Source: Leptolyngbya sp. Heron Island J (GTDB taxonomy: Bacteria > Cyanobacteriota > Cyanobacteriia > Phormidesmidales > Phormidesmidaceae). Taken from it: a stretch of 56,172 nt of DNA. A model generated the notes under the pieces. That model was not told the DNA's origin. It saw nothing but the letters and a program-made list of their open reading frames with translations, and searched no databases. Shown in pieces: positions 1-8,236 of the stretch. Where the stretch lies: assembly GCF_000482245.1 (NCBI RefSeq), contig NZ_AWNH01000063.1, positions 1-56,172 of the forward strand. The letters are read 5' to 3'. The position numbers were made by a program, and so were the translations under genes. Within the stretch, counting starts at the first letter, position 1, and each line of letters opens with the position of its first letter.

Positions 1-22
1 CTGACGGGGTTACACAACTGCT
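1..22 (+). repeat. IS left terminal inverted repeat
   Basis: Starts CTGACGGGGTTACACAAC at the first base of the window. It pairs with 1248-1269 at 17 of 22 positions. Confidence 0.75.
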
Positions 23-104
23 GAAAGGCCTATAACTTCAGTGGTTAAGAATGGGTAGATAAAAAAAGATAGGCTAGTTTTACGAACACGACCTATCACG
101 ACCT

Positions 105-1249
105 ATGATACCGTCAATCTACCAAAGCTATCTAGAGAAGAAGCTCAGTGCCCGTCAGTCGTTGTTACTGTCATTGTTAGTCACGGTCGTGCACACGATC
201 CGTGATGTGCGACTAGAGACCATAGCTGAGGCCCTGCCGCTGCCGATTCTATTTGAAAGTCGGCGAAAAAAGTACAACGGTTCCTTATGCTGGGTGCCAT
301 GGATGTAAATCGTCTCTGGCTGGGCCTATTCACCGTTTTCCTAAGGCATCAGCAGGTGACTAGAGGTAGCACCGTGTACGTGGCTATCGACCGCACAAGT
401 TGGGGGCAGATCAATTTGTTGATGGTGAGTTTGATCTGGCGAAACCGAGCCATTCCGCTCTATTGGCAACGGCTAAAGAATCTGGGTAATAGCAACCTCA
501 GGACTCAGCGTAAAGTACTGCGAGTAGCCTTATCGAGACTCTCAGACTACAAGGTAGTGGTACTCGGTGACCGAGAGTTTTGCTCGGTAGACTTGGCCTG
601 TTGGCTGGGTGAGCAGCAGTGTTACTTTTGTCTGCGGCAGAAGAAATCAACCCACATTCAGTCCAATAATGATGACTGGATAGCCCTCTCTGAGCTTGAA
701 CTCACACCAGGAATGAGCTGTTTTTTCAATCAAATTACGGTCACCGAAAGCAAAGGGTTTGGACCGGTTCAGGTCGCGGGAAAATGGAAGCGACGTTACC
801 AGGGCTTTGCACCTGACGAACCTTGGTATATTCTCACCAACTTCGATAGCCTGGATGCGGCGATCTCAGGATATCAGAAGAGGTTCTCCATAGAGGAACT
901 GTTTCGTGACCTAAAATTAGGGGGCTACTGCCTCGAAAAAACGCGAGTTGAGGGCAGGCGATTTATGACCATGGTGCTCTTAATCGCCATTGCCTATACT
1001 TGTGCGACCACTCAGGGACAGCGGCTTAAACAGAAGGCGTTGCAAAAGTATATTGCTAGACCCGAAACTCAAGGCCTTAACCAAAAGCGACACAGTGCTT
1101 TTCATGTCGGATTAACCGCTTATCGCTGGGTTCCTTTTTGGCACCGTTGCCACAAACAAGTTCAGGCTTTGATGAGACTCGACCGAAACAAAATTGAGTA
1201 TCATTTACGAGGGTTAAGAGCTATAGAAGCTGTCCTAGATACGCTTTAG
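105..1249 (+). CDS. IS4-family DDE transposase, read through a -1 frameshift
   Basis: Catalyses cut-and-paste movement of the surrounding IS. The protein is split: the first frame runs 105-308 and the second continues to 1249. The join is at 266-272, a run of six A followed by G that forms the slippery heptamer A AAA AAG in the correct register. A -1 slip gives the continuous family-like sequence [21 protein letters not shown] across the join, about 381 residues in all. DDE residues are visible: first D in AIDRTSWG, second D in VLGDREF, and the IS4 signature Y-2-R-3-E-6-K in [18 protein letters not shown]. This may be programmed frameshifting, as in other IS families, or simple decay; the exact heptamer favours the first. 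Confidence 0.85.
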
Positions 1250-2310
1250 CCGTTGTGTCTCCCTTTCAGGAAAGCCACTAACTGTTCCAACTTGTCCCAT
1301 GCTGCGCCGCTCGCAATAATCTCTTTGGCCTTTGTCACACCCTGAGCACAGGCCGCCTCAAAGGTATCGCCTGGTACGGCACCCCCTACCTGCAAGGCCA
1401 GGGACGCATTTAGAGCTACGGCATCTTGCTGAGCTTGGGTACCCTTACCCTGAAGCACATTGCGTAGAATGGTCATATTTTCCTCTAGCTCGCCACCACG
1501 TAGGTCCGCTACGTCAGCCTTCGCCAAACCTAGCTTTTGCGGGTCAAGCACCTGGGCTGACACTTGACCATTGGCTAATACAGCCACATCTGTTGCATCT
1601 CCCAAACCAGCTTCATCCAGCCCTTCACGGCCATGGAGTACCATGGCTTGCCCCATGCCCAGCTGGTTCAACGCTGCGGCCATGGTAGAAATAACCGATG
1701 GGTCAAACACACCAATTACCTGACTGGTAGGCCGCAAGGGATTTACCAAAGGCCCCAGTAGGTTAAAGACCGTCCGAATTTTTAACGTGCCGCGAATGGG
1801 AGCCACCGCCTTCATCGCTGGATGCCACCCGCGGGCAAACAGGAATGTCACACCGACTTCTTTAACGGCTGCCTTAGCTTTTTCAGGAGGCGCACTCAGG
1901 TCCACACCTAACCCTTCCAGCACATCAGCAGAACCCACTTTGCTTGATGCTGAACGGTTACCATGCTTGACTACGGGAATGCCTGCGGCGGCAGCTACAA
2001 ACGTCACAGCGGTGGAGATATTAAACGTAGAGGCACCATCACCCCCCGTGCCACAGGTATCAATACGGGGTGTAGGTAATGAGTCATCAGCCTGCATGCC
2101 ACCCAAGGACTGGCCCTGTAAGACTCGGGCCATACCTGCTAGCTCATCTGCGGAGAAGCCTTTTGACTGTAAGGCCGCCAGGATCGCTCCGGACATAATG
2201 GGATCAATCGCTTCCGTCAACCAGCCCTGCATCAGCGATTCAGCTTGTTCGACTGAGAGGGACTGCTTATCAATGAGCTGCTGTAGCAGACTAGACCAGT
2301 TGGTTGTCAT
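1246..2310 (-). CDS. trpD: Anthranilate phosphoribosyltransferase, C-terminus replaced by IS sequence
   Basis: Second step of tryptophan synthesis: transfers phosphoribosyl from PRPP to anthranilate, in the cytoplasm. 354 residues, close to the usual length for the family. The N-terminal helical domain is followed by the PRPP-binding GTGGDG motif in [17 protein letters not shown] (around residue 87) and the [18 protein letters not shown] anthranilate/PRPP region. The rest matches the family up to KLEQLVAF. The last seven residues, LKGRHNG, and the TAA stop are encoded by the right end of the neighbouring IS, so the native extreme C-terminus has been lost or replaced. The active site is far from this tail, so the enzyme is probably still functional. 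It stands alone, not in a trp operon, and converges on the transposase gene with their stops overlapping. Confidence 0.95.
   Translation of the reverse strand: MTTNWSSLLQQLIDKQSLSVEQAESLMQGWLTEAIDPIMSGAILAALQSKGFSADELAGMARVLQGQSLGGMQADDSLPTPRIDTCGTGGDGASTFNISTAVTFVAAAAGIPVVKHGNRSASSKVGSADVLEGLGVDLSAPPEKAKAAVKEVGVTFLFARGWHPAMKAVAPIRGTLKIRTVFNLLGPLVNPLRPTSQVIGVFDPSVISTMAAALNQLGMGQAMVLHGREGLDEAGLGDATDVAVLANGQVSAQVLDPQKLGLAKADVADLRGGELEENMTILRNVLQGKGTQAQQDAVALNASLALQVGGAVPGDTFEAACAQGVTKAKEIIASGAAWDKLEQLVAFLKGRHNG
1248..1269 (-). repeat. IS right terminal inverted repeat
   Basis: Read on the minus strand it starts CTGAAAGGGAGACACAAC. It encodes the final residues LKGRHNG of the trpD product and also contains part of the transposase stop codon. 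Confidence 0.75.
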
Positions 2311-2347
2311 TGCAGTAGGGCGTTTACGACTTCAGTCAATAACGCTA

Positions 2348-2485
2348 CTACACAAAGGATTTCAAAAGGCGATGGCGTAGAGCAAACTTAAGATTGATAA
2401 GTTCTACCGATCGCCCCGCCAACAGACCAGTGGCAATCATATGGTGATAGTCGGCAACCGTCCATCGGGTTAGGGGTTTGACCAT
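2348..2485 (-). pseudogene. Uma2 (DUF820) family nuclease, N-terminal remnant
   Basis: A 45-codon frame begins MVKPLTRWTVADYHHMIATG and continues LLAGRSVELIN. This is the typical start of cyanobacterial Uma2-family putative restriction endonuclease-like proteins, in which the VELI/VELINGEI stretch leads into the nuclease fold. Here similarity stops after about 31 residues and the frame ends soon afterwards at TAG, so only a fragment remains, tucked between trpD and putA. Uma2 genes are multicopy in cyanobacteria and often degrade. Confidence 0.6.
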
Positions 2486-2543
2486 GGGCTTATGGATTAG
2501 GGGGTAAAACCTTCACGTTGCTATATCTTACAAAACTATTCTG

Positions 2544-5537
2544 TTAATCAAAGCCTTCAATGGGAGCAAATCCTTGGCGTTGGATGTTTTCAGTGACTAC
2601 GCGGGGTTCCATAAACTGGAGGAGATAGTCGGCACCCCCAGCTTTTGAGCCAACGCCGGAGAGTTTGAAGCCGCCGAAGGGTTGGCGAGCGACAATGGCA
2701 CCGGTGATGCCTCGGTTGATGTAGAGGTTGCCAACTTCAAAGGCGGTTTGGGCTTGTTCTATATGTTCAGGAGTGCGGGAGTAGAGTCCACCTGTGAGAG
2801 CATAGTCAGTATTGTTGGCAACAGTAAGCGCTTCTTCAAAAGTCTTTGCTGCGATAACAGCGACCACAGGACCAAAGATTTCTTGCTGAGCGATTTGGGC
2901 ATCAGGAGAAACTTGGGTAAAGATAGTTGGACCGATGAAGTAGCCAGTAGTTGGGGGTTCCATGGAGAGAGCCATCTCTCCCTCCTGTTTTCCACGCTTG
3001 ATAAATTCTTGAATCCGCTGCTGAGACGTGGCATCAATCACTGGACCAACCTTAGTTCCAGGAGAATCAGCAGCACCGATATTAAGGGAACGGGTTGCCT
3101 CGATCAGTCGTTGCACAAACGTATCGTGAATGTCTTCTAGAACAATCACCCGTGAGCAGGCGGAACACTTTTGCCCACTGTAGCCAAAGGCGGATTGCAC
3201 CACACCTTGCACGGCCTGATCGAGATCCGCACTGGCATCAATGATGATGGCGTTTTTGCCTCCCATTTCAGCAATCACTCGCTTCAGATGGTTTTGGCCG
3301 GGGCTAAGCTGGGCGGCATCGGCATAGATGCGACAGCCAACGTCTCTGGAACCTGTGAAAGCGATCAGGTGAATATCGGGATGCTTGACGAGATGGGCTC
3401 CCACGGTGGAGCCTTGGGCGAAGATTAGCTGAAAGACGCCAGGAGGGAAACCAGCTTCGATCAGGATTTCGGCTAGCTTAGCGGCAACGACAGCAGAGTT
3501 CTCGGCAGGTTTGAGCAGGGTGCAGTTGCCAGTGACGAGGGCGGCGACGGTCATACCAGTTGCGATCGCAATCGGAAAATTCCACGGTGCTATCACCAAC
3601 GCAATCCCGCGAGGAAAATAGCGATACCGATTGGTCTCTCCAGGCAGATCGGCAGCCCTACCTCGATCCAAACGCTCCATCTCGTCAGCATAGTAACGAC
3701 AAAAATCGATCGCTTCTGAAACCTCCGCATCGGCTTCCCGCAGGGGTTTACCCACCTCTAGAACAACCCAGGTGGCCAGTTCTGCCTGGCGAGCGGCCAT
3801 TAATTCACCCGCTCGGCGCAGGCAGGCAACTCGGTCTGAAGCTGGGGTATGTCGCCAGGTGGTAAAAGCCGCTTTGGCAGCGGCAACAGCTTCATCGGCT
3901 TGGGCAGCGTCCAGTAAACCAATATGACCAACGATTTCGTTGGGGCTGGAGGGATTGACGGACGGCACCAGGGTTTCTGTTTGCAAGTACTGGCCATTGA
4001 CCCAAGGCCAATAGGTTTGACCCAGTTGCTTGCGCACCTGGGCTAATGCCTGCTGGGCTACCTGTCTTGCTTGGGTCTGGGCATAGTCGGTATCGGGGGC
4101 ATTTGCAAACTGGTTAAGGGCTACTGGCTCGGCAGGCTGGGTGTCGATGTCGGTGAATTCTGGTTTGGCTAAGAGATCGGCTGTGGGTGTAGCTTCTAGC
4201 CTTTGGCGCAGGAATGAGGTGTTGGCGGTATTCTCTAGCAGGCGACGGATAAGGTAGGCCATGCCTGGAATCAGGTTGCCATAGGGACAATAGACGCGGA
4301 CGCGATGGCCGCGATTCACCAGAGCACCCGCTAGTTTGTCGGCCATGCCGTAGAGTACCTGTAGCTCAAGGTGCCGATCAGGAACGTGGAAAGCATTGGC
4401 AATAGCGAGGGCATGGGCTTGCGATCTCACATTATGGCTACCAATGGCGGCATAGACCACGCTATAGTTTTCCAACAGCAGCCGAGTCATCCGTTCAAAG
4501 TTGGCATCGGTGGAAACCTTATGGCGATAAACCGGCGGTGCCCAGCCGTGCTGAATCGCCTTAATCATCTCCTGGTCCCAATAGGCTCCTTTAACCAGCC
4601 TGACGGTGAGGGGGGTACCGCGCTCAGTGAGCCACCGAATAATCTCTTTTAAGTCTTGATAGCTGTCTCGCAAGTAGGCCTGTTGGGTGATGCCAATATC
4701 GCTACGCTGACGAAATTCAGGTTCCATCAGCACCTCTTTCAAAATTGCCAAGGTGAGATCTTTATAGACATATTGTTCCATGTCAAAATGGACGGCGATG
4801 CCTAGCTCTTCGGCTTTACGCAACAATTTGCGGACGCGCTCACTGACTTTGGCTTGAGTACCAATCGGGTCTAAGGGATCAAACTGGGAATAAAAGGCGG
4901 TTAATTTGACTGAAACTTGAGCATTAGGTAGACGTTCCCTAAGCGTAGTCGAAGGGGACGTTTGTTGGCTAGGGAACCAAGCCGCCAGTTGTTCCATTAA
5001 CAACAGATAGCGGTTGAGATAGTCTTCGGCTTCTGTTTCGGTGACGACGGCTTCACCCAAGAGATCTAGGGTAAAGGTGAGATTTTGTTTTTTGAGGTGG
5101 TTTAGGGTTTTGAATACCTGGTCGATGGTTTCCCCTGCGATGTATTTTTTGGCAAGGATAGCGACGGTGGTGGAAAAGGTGGTGGCGGCCAGGTGACCGG
5201 GGACTGAGTCGGGTTGGGTAAAGTTGAGCAGTGCTTTAAGGGGAACGGGTAGCTCAACGATGTCTTGGCTTAGATAGTCGCGAATGTGGCGGGCGATTTC
5301 GGTTTTGTCGGAGAGCCCGGGAAGGCAGTCGATCAGGCGGAAGAGCTGGACGCGCAGGCCGGGGTTGGCCATGGCGAAGGCGAGGAGCTGATCGTGAAGT
5401 TGGATGCGATCGCGAATTTGCCCCAGCCAGCCATGGTGTTCTTTGGTCTGGGCAAGCAGCTCTTTAGCGATGATTTGGGTGGCGGTTTCGTAGGCAGGCG
5501 CAGCGGTGGGTGTGGTGGGTGTACCTTGGACGACCAT
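2544..5537 (-). CDS. putA: Bifunctional proline dehydrogenase / L-glutamate gamma-semialdehyde dehydrogenase
   Basis: Oxidises proline to glutamate in two steps: FAD-dependent proline dehydrogenase, then NAD-dependent P5C dehydrogenase, with the intermediate channelled between sites. 997 residues, the usual size for PutA without the N-terminal DNA-binding domain, so it should not act as its own repressor. The PRODH barrel covers about residues 130-450, with VRLVKGAYWDQE near 312 and RRLLENTANTSFLRQ near 440. The aldehyde dehydrogenase part covers about 500-985, with APWNFPIA near 652, EMGGKNA near 757 and the nucleophile Cys in SGQKCSACSR near 792. A GGAGGT ribosome site six bases before the ATG supports this start. 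A dispersed repeat is embedded in frame near residue 200. Confidence 0.93.
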   Translation of the reverse strand: MVVQGTPTTPTAAPAYETATQIIAKELLAQTKEHHGWLGQIRDRIQLHDQLLAFAMANPGLRVQLFRLIDCLPGLSDKTEIARHIRDYLSQDIVELPVPLKALLNFTQPDSVPGHLAATTFSTTVAILAKKYIAGETIDQVFKTLNHLKKQNLTFTLDLLGEAVVTETEAEDYLNRYLLLMEQLAAWFPSQQTSPSTTLRERLPNAQVSVKLTAFYSQFDPLDPIGTQAKVSERVRKLLRKAEELGIAVHFDMEQYVYKDLTLAILKEVLMEPEFRQRSDIGITQQAYLRDSYQDLKEIIRWLTERGTPLTVRLVKGAYWDQEMIKAIQHGWAPPVYRHKVSTDANFERMTRLLLENYSVVYAAIGSHNVRSQAHALAIANAFHVPDRHLELQVLYGMADKLAGALVNRGHRVRVYCPYGNLIPGMAYLIRRLLENTANTSFLRQRLEATPTADLLAKPEFTDIDTQPAEPVALNQFANAPDTDYAQTQARQVAQQALAQVRKQLGQTYWPWVNGQYLQTETLVPSVNPSSPNEIVGHIGLLDAAQADEAVAAAKAAFTTWRHTPASDRVACLRRAGELMAARQAELATWVVLEVGKPLREADAEVSEAIDFCRYYADEMERLDRGRAADLPGETNRYRYFPRGIALVIAPWNFPIAIATGMTVAALVTGNCTLLKPAENSAVVAAKLAEILIEAGFPPGVFQLIFAQGSTVGAHLVKHPDIHLIAFTGSRDVGCRIYADAAQLSPGQNHLKRVIAEMGGKNAIIIDASADLDQAVQGVVQSAFGYSGQKCSACSRVIVLEDIHDTFVQRLIEATRSLNIGAADSPGTKVGPVIDATSQQRIQEFIKRGKQEGEMALSMEPPTTGYFIGPTIFTQVSPDAQIAQQEIFGPVVAVIAAKTFEEALTVANNTDYALTGGLYSRTPEHIEQAQTAFEVGNLYINRGITGAIVARQPFGGFKLSGVGSKAGGADYLLQFMEPRVVTENIQRQGFAPIEGFD
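4932..4961. repeat. Dispersed cyanobacterial repeat inside putA
   Basis: The segment CCTAAGCGTAGTCGAAGGGG is nearly identical to CCTGAGCGTAGTCGAAGGGG at 33824-33843. It sits in an imperfect palindrome (ACGTTCCCT against AGGGGACGT) and is read in frame as roughly SPSTTLRERLP within the PRODH region. Confidence 0.6.
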
Positions 5538-5847
5538 GGGGTGACCTCCGATTGTGCGAGTGCCTATTTCCCATTGTGTTCACTAGCTAAAGTTTTGTTT
5601 GTAATTTCTGCGTCTTTGTTGCAAACGGATAGTTTTGTTTACAGAGATGATGACATGGGGCTGGTAGGCCGTGCCGCTGGATTCGGCTTTGCTCCCCCAG
5701 ATATTCACCTGAGGACTGAGCAAAGTCAAAATCTGCCATTATCAGCCAATCCGCCCCCGAGGGCTAAGCGGAGTCATATATTAACTAGATACACAGTCTG
5801 GGCTTAATATATGAGCTATCGCCAGTACAGATTATCCAGACACTAAT
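5538..5847. other. Intergenic region between putA and the methyltransferase island
   Basis: About 310 bases upstream of both putA and the AT-rich island. It holds the putA ribosome site at its left edge and a perfect inverted repeat at 5775-5813. I see no other gene I can support. Base composition falls from near 50 percent GC to AT-rich at its right end, which suggests the left border of a transferred segment. Confidence 0.5.
5775..5813. promoter_or_regulatory. Inverted repeat before the methyltransferase operon
   Basis: CATATATTAA (5775-5784) and TTAATATATG (5804-5813) are perfect reverse complements separated by 19 bases, ending 34 bases before the TTG start at 5848. The location fits an operator or a leader hairpin for the three-gene island. 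There is no direct proof of function. Confidence 0.4.
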
Positions 5848-7107
5848 TTGCTAATCACCAATCCTAAACGATCAAATGAATCGATAACTACTAAACCACA
5901 TTGGTATGACTACTATGCTGGCTACTCCCACGTATTTACCAGAAGGATTATCGAATCAAGCAATCTCCATAGCACCTCAGTCATTTTAGATCCATGGAAT
6001 GGATCTGGAACAACTACACTTATGGCATCAATTGCCGGATATTCATCGATCGGGATAGACCTCAATCCAGTCATGAAAATCATTGCAAAGGCAAAGCAAG
6101 CAACTCCAAATGATATCGAAGGACTTGACATAAGAGATCTTTTTCTCTCTCCACGAATATCCGTTCAAGACACCATCTCCGATCCTTTAGGAATATGGTT
6201 TTCAAGGACAACAATCAATAGTATAAGAAGAATAGAAACTGCAATATTAGCAAATACAAAGAAAAAATCAACCAATCAAGCTGTCAACTCCTTAAACACT
6301 AAAAAATGCTTACTATATACAGCATTATTTAAGACTCTTCGATATTATCTAAAGCCTTTTATTCCATCTAATCCAACATGGATAAAAAAGCCAAAAACTG
6401 ATTCAGACAAACTAGAAATTCGACCAAAAGATATTAAGGAAACGTACCTAAAAATCTTAGATGAAATTTACAATGGTTTAAAAACCAAAAGCAAAAAATG
6501 GCCTTATAAACCTAGCCAATTCATTATTGGATCATCATTAGATATTCCATCAAAAAATAGTTCTATTGACTTTGTTCTAACCTCACCTCCCTACTGCACA
6601 AGAATAGATTATGGAGTAGCTACACTTCCTGAGTTAGCTCTTTTATCAACAGGTGGAATCAGTGAGATTCAGTTAATTCGAAGAAGCCTAATGGGAACCA
6701 CAACAGTACCTAAAAAACCGCAATGCATAACCAATGCAATTGGAGAAAAGTGTTTGAGTTTTCTCCATATGGTTAAAGCTCATCCATCAAAAGCATCTAA
6801 ATCTTACTATTACAAAAATTTCACTCAATATTTTATATCTTTGGATAAATCAATCCAGGAGATCAATAGGGTTCTTAAATATATGGGAAAGTTTGTTTGT
6901 GTAGTGCAAGGCTCTTTTTATAAAGATGTGTATTGTGATTTACCAGGAATAGTTATAGATATGGCAGAGAAAAATAACCTAAGGCTAGTAACGCATTCAG
7001 AATTTGAGAACAAGCAGAATATGGCAAATGTTAATTTAAAAGGAAAAACCTATCGTAAAAATACGTCCGTTTCAGAAGCAGTTTTGTGCTTTAGAAAAGG
7101 AGGTTGA
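5848..7107 (+). CDS. DNA methyltransferase, N6-adenine/N4-cytosine type
   Basis: Predicted to methylate the exocyclic amino group of adenine or cytosine in DNA with S-adenosylmethionine. 419 residues. Motif I, the SAM-binding loop, is LDPWNGSGTTTLM near residues 47-59, followed by GIDLNP. The catalytic motif IV is TSPPY near residues 245-249. Motif I therefore precedes motif IV, with about 185 residues of mostly helical, Lys-rich sequence between them. The start is a TTG with no ATG or GTG available after the upstream in-frame stop at 5812-5814. First gene of a three-gene operon; the next gene starts one base after its stop behind a strong AAAGGAGG site. The gene is AT-rich and lacks HIP1 sites, unlike its neighbours, which points to transfer. 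Role: self-protection or marking for the downstream DUF262 and HEPN proteins (inference). Confidence 0.8.
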   Translation: MLITNPKRSNESITTKPHWYDYYAGYSHVFTRRIIESSNLHSTSVILDPWNGSGTTTLMASIAGYSSIGIDLNPVMKIIAKAKQATPNDIEGLDIRDLFLSPRISVQDTISDPLGIWFSRTTINSIRRIETAILANTKKKSTNQAVNSLNTKKCLLYTALFKTLRYYLKPFIPSNPTWIKKPKTDSDKLEIRPKDIKETYLKILDEIYNGLKTKSKKWPYKPSQFIIGSSLDIPSKNSSIDFVLTSPPYCTRIDYGVATLPELALLSTGGISEIQLIRRSLMGTTTVPKKPQCITNAIGEKCLSFLHMVKAHPSKASKSYYYKNFTQYFISLDKSIQEINRVLKYMGKFVCVVQGSFYKDVYCDLPGIVIDMAEKNNLRLVTHSEFENKQNMANVNLKGKTYRKNTSVSEAVLCFRKGG

Positions 7108-7108
7108 T

Positions 7109-8236
7109 ATGACTAAAGAAGACTTGATTCTATCTCTAGAAAAGAAGGTAGATAAGGTTCACACCCAAAGTCTGGACTTATCCTTTAATGAGCTCTTTGC
7201 CATGTATAGTGACAAAGAATTGGATATAAATCCAGATTATCAGAGGCTTTTTAGGTGGACTCCCGGAGCTAGATCGAGATTTATCGAATCTTTATTACTT
7301 GAAATGCCTGTTCCACCAATATATGTTGTTGAGTCAGAAGTTGGTTCCTATCAGCTTATTGACGGTCTACAAAGGTTTTCATCATACTTACATTTACGTG
7401 GTGCACTTGAAGCCAATCACTTAAGCCCTCCCGTAAAAAAAGGTGAGTTTCTAGAACTGCAAGAATGCGATATTGTGACAGACTTAAATGGTTTTACCTT
7501 TGAAACTCTTCCTACTTCGCTAAAAATCAGACTAAAGCGAGCTTTTGTACGTGTTGAAGTTGTTCGAAAGGGTAGTGACAATAGATTTAGATATCATATG
7601 TTTAAAAGGTTAAATACTGGAGGAGAACCATTAAGTCAACAACAGCTCCGAAACTGCACCATACGAATGCTAGACTCAAAATTTATAGACTTTGTCATAG
7701 GCCTAAGCAAAAACAAAAAGTATCAAAAATGTATTGAAAATATTTCCTATACTCAAAGCCTAAATGCCTTTGATCAGGAGCTTGTCTTGCGTTTTCTTGC
7801 CTTCAAGAATCATAGGCAAAACTTTGTGCATGACGTTGCTGATTTTCTTACTGAATATATGGAGAAAATATCAGATCCTGATGATAAAGAAATTATTTTT
7901 GATTATTCATCAGAAGAAAAAATTTTTGACAAGACGTTTTCTGTTCTAAGTAGGGCTTTGGGCAACAAAGCATTTGGTAGGCATGGCAAAGATAAAATTC
8001 AATCAAATTTCTCTGTTTATCACTTTGAAGCAATTTGCACAGGAATACAGGCAGTTTTACAAAAAATAGATGTTGACAATGATTCCCATATTGAACAAGT
8101 GAAAAATAAGCTTAAAGTGCTCAAAGCGGATAAGGACTTTATTGCGGCTACGACAGGAGGTGGTAAAAACTCACCAGGACCACTCAAGCGAAGGGTTGAA
8201 ATAGCCACCAATAAATTATCTGAAATAAATATATGA
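7109..8236 (+). CDS. DUF262 (ParB/Srx-fold) domain protein
   Basis: 375 residues. The N-terminal half is a DUF262 domain: PDYQRLFRWTPGARSRFIES near residues 39-58, the LLLEMPVPPIYV strand, then the IDGLQR motif near residue 86, which corresponds to the DGQQR motif of the family. FKRLNTGGEPLSQQQLRN follows near residues 165-182. DUF262 proteins are nucleotide-hydrolysing or nucleic-acid-acting components of GmrSD-type modification-dependent nucleases and other phage-defence systems. The C-terminal HNH domain (DUF1524) of GmrD is absent, so cutting may fall to the HEPN partner. A near-perfect AAAGGAGG ribosome site lies seven bases before ATG. It overlaps the HEPN gene by ATGA, so the two are translationally coupled. 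Confidence 0.85.
   Translation: MTKEDLILSLEKKVDKVHTQSLDLSFNELFAMYSDKELDINPDYQRLFRWTPGARSRFIESLLLEMPVPPIYVVESEVGSYQLIDGLQRFSSYLHLRGALEANHLSPPVKKGEFLELQECDIVTDLNGFTFETLPTSLKIRLKRAFVRVEVVRKGSDNRFRYHMFKRLNTGGEPLSQQQLRNCTIRMLDSKFIDFVIGLSKNKKYQKCIENISYTQSLNAFDQELVLRFLAFKNHRQNFVHDVADFLTEYMEKISDPDDKEIIFDYSSEEKIFDKTFSVLSRALGNKAFGRHGKDKIQSNFSVYHFEAICTGIQAVLQKIDVDNDSHIEQVKNKLKVLKADKDFIAATTGGGKNSPGPLKRRVEIATNKLSEINI

Larger units (their letters stand above)
1..1269 (+). mobile_element. IS4-family insertion sequence, complete
   Basis: A complete element of about 1.27 kb. Its two ends match as an imperfect inverted repeat: positions 1-22 against the reverse complement of 1248-1269 agree at 17 of 22 bases, both starting CTGA and sharing ACACAAC. 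The CTGA start and ACACAA block resemble the outer end of IS50/Tn5, which is in the IS4 family. Between them lies one transposase in two overlapping frames. The left flank is outside the window, so a target duplication cannot be tested; IS50/IS10-type elements usually make 9 bp, which would be 1270-1278 here. The right end lies inside the trpD reading frame. Confidence 0.85.

Noticed and set aside
1332-2380. Open frames on the plus strand opposite trpD
   Set aside because: They mirror the codon structure of trpD, have no family features and no ribosome sites.
5587-5740. A 50-codon minus-strand frame starting MADFDFAQSS upstream of putA
   Set aside because: No recognised similarity, ends in low-complexity sequence, and lies in the region expected to hold the putA promoter.
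5286-5807. 173-codon plus-strand frame across the putA start
   Set aside because: Mostly antisense to putA; the remainder covers the intergenic region without family likeness.
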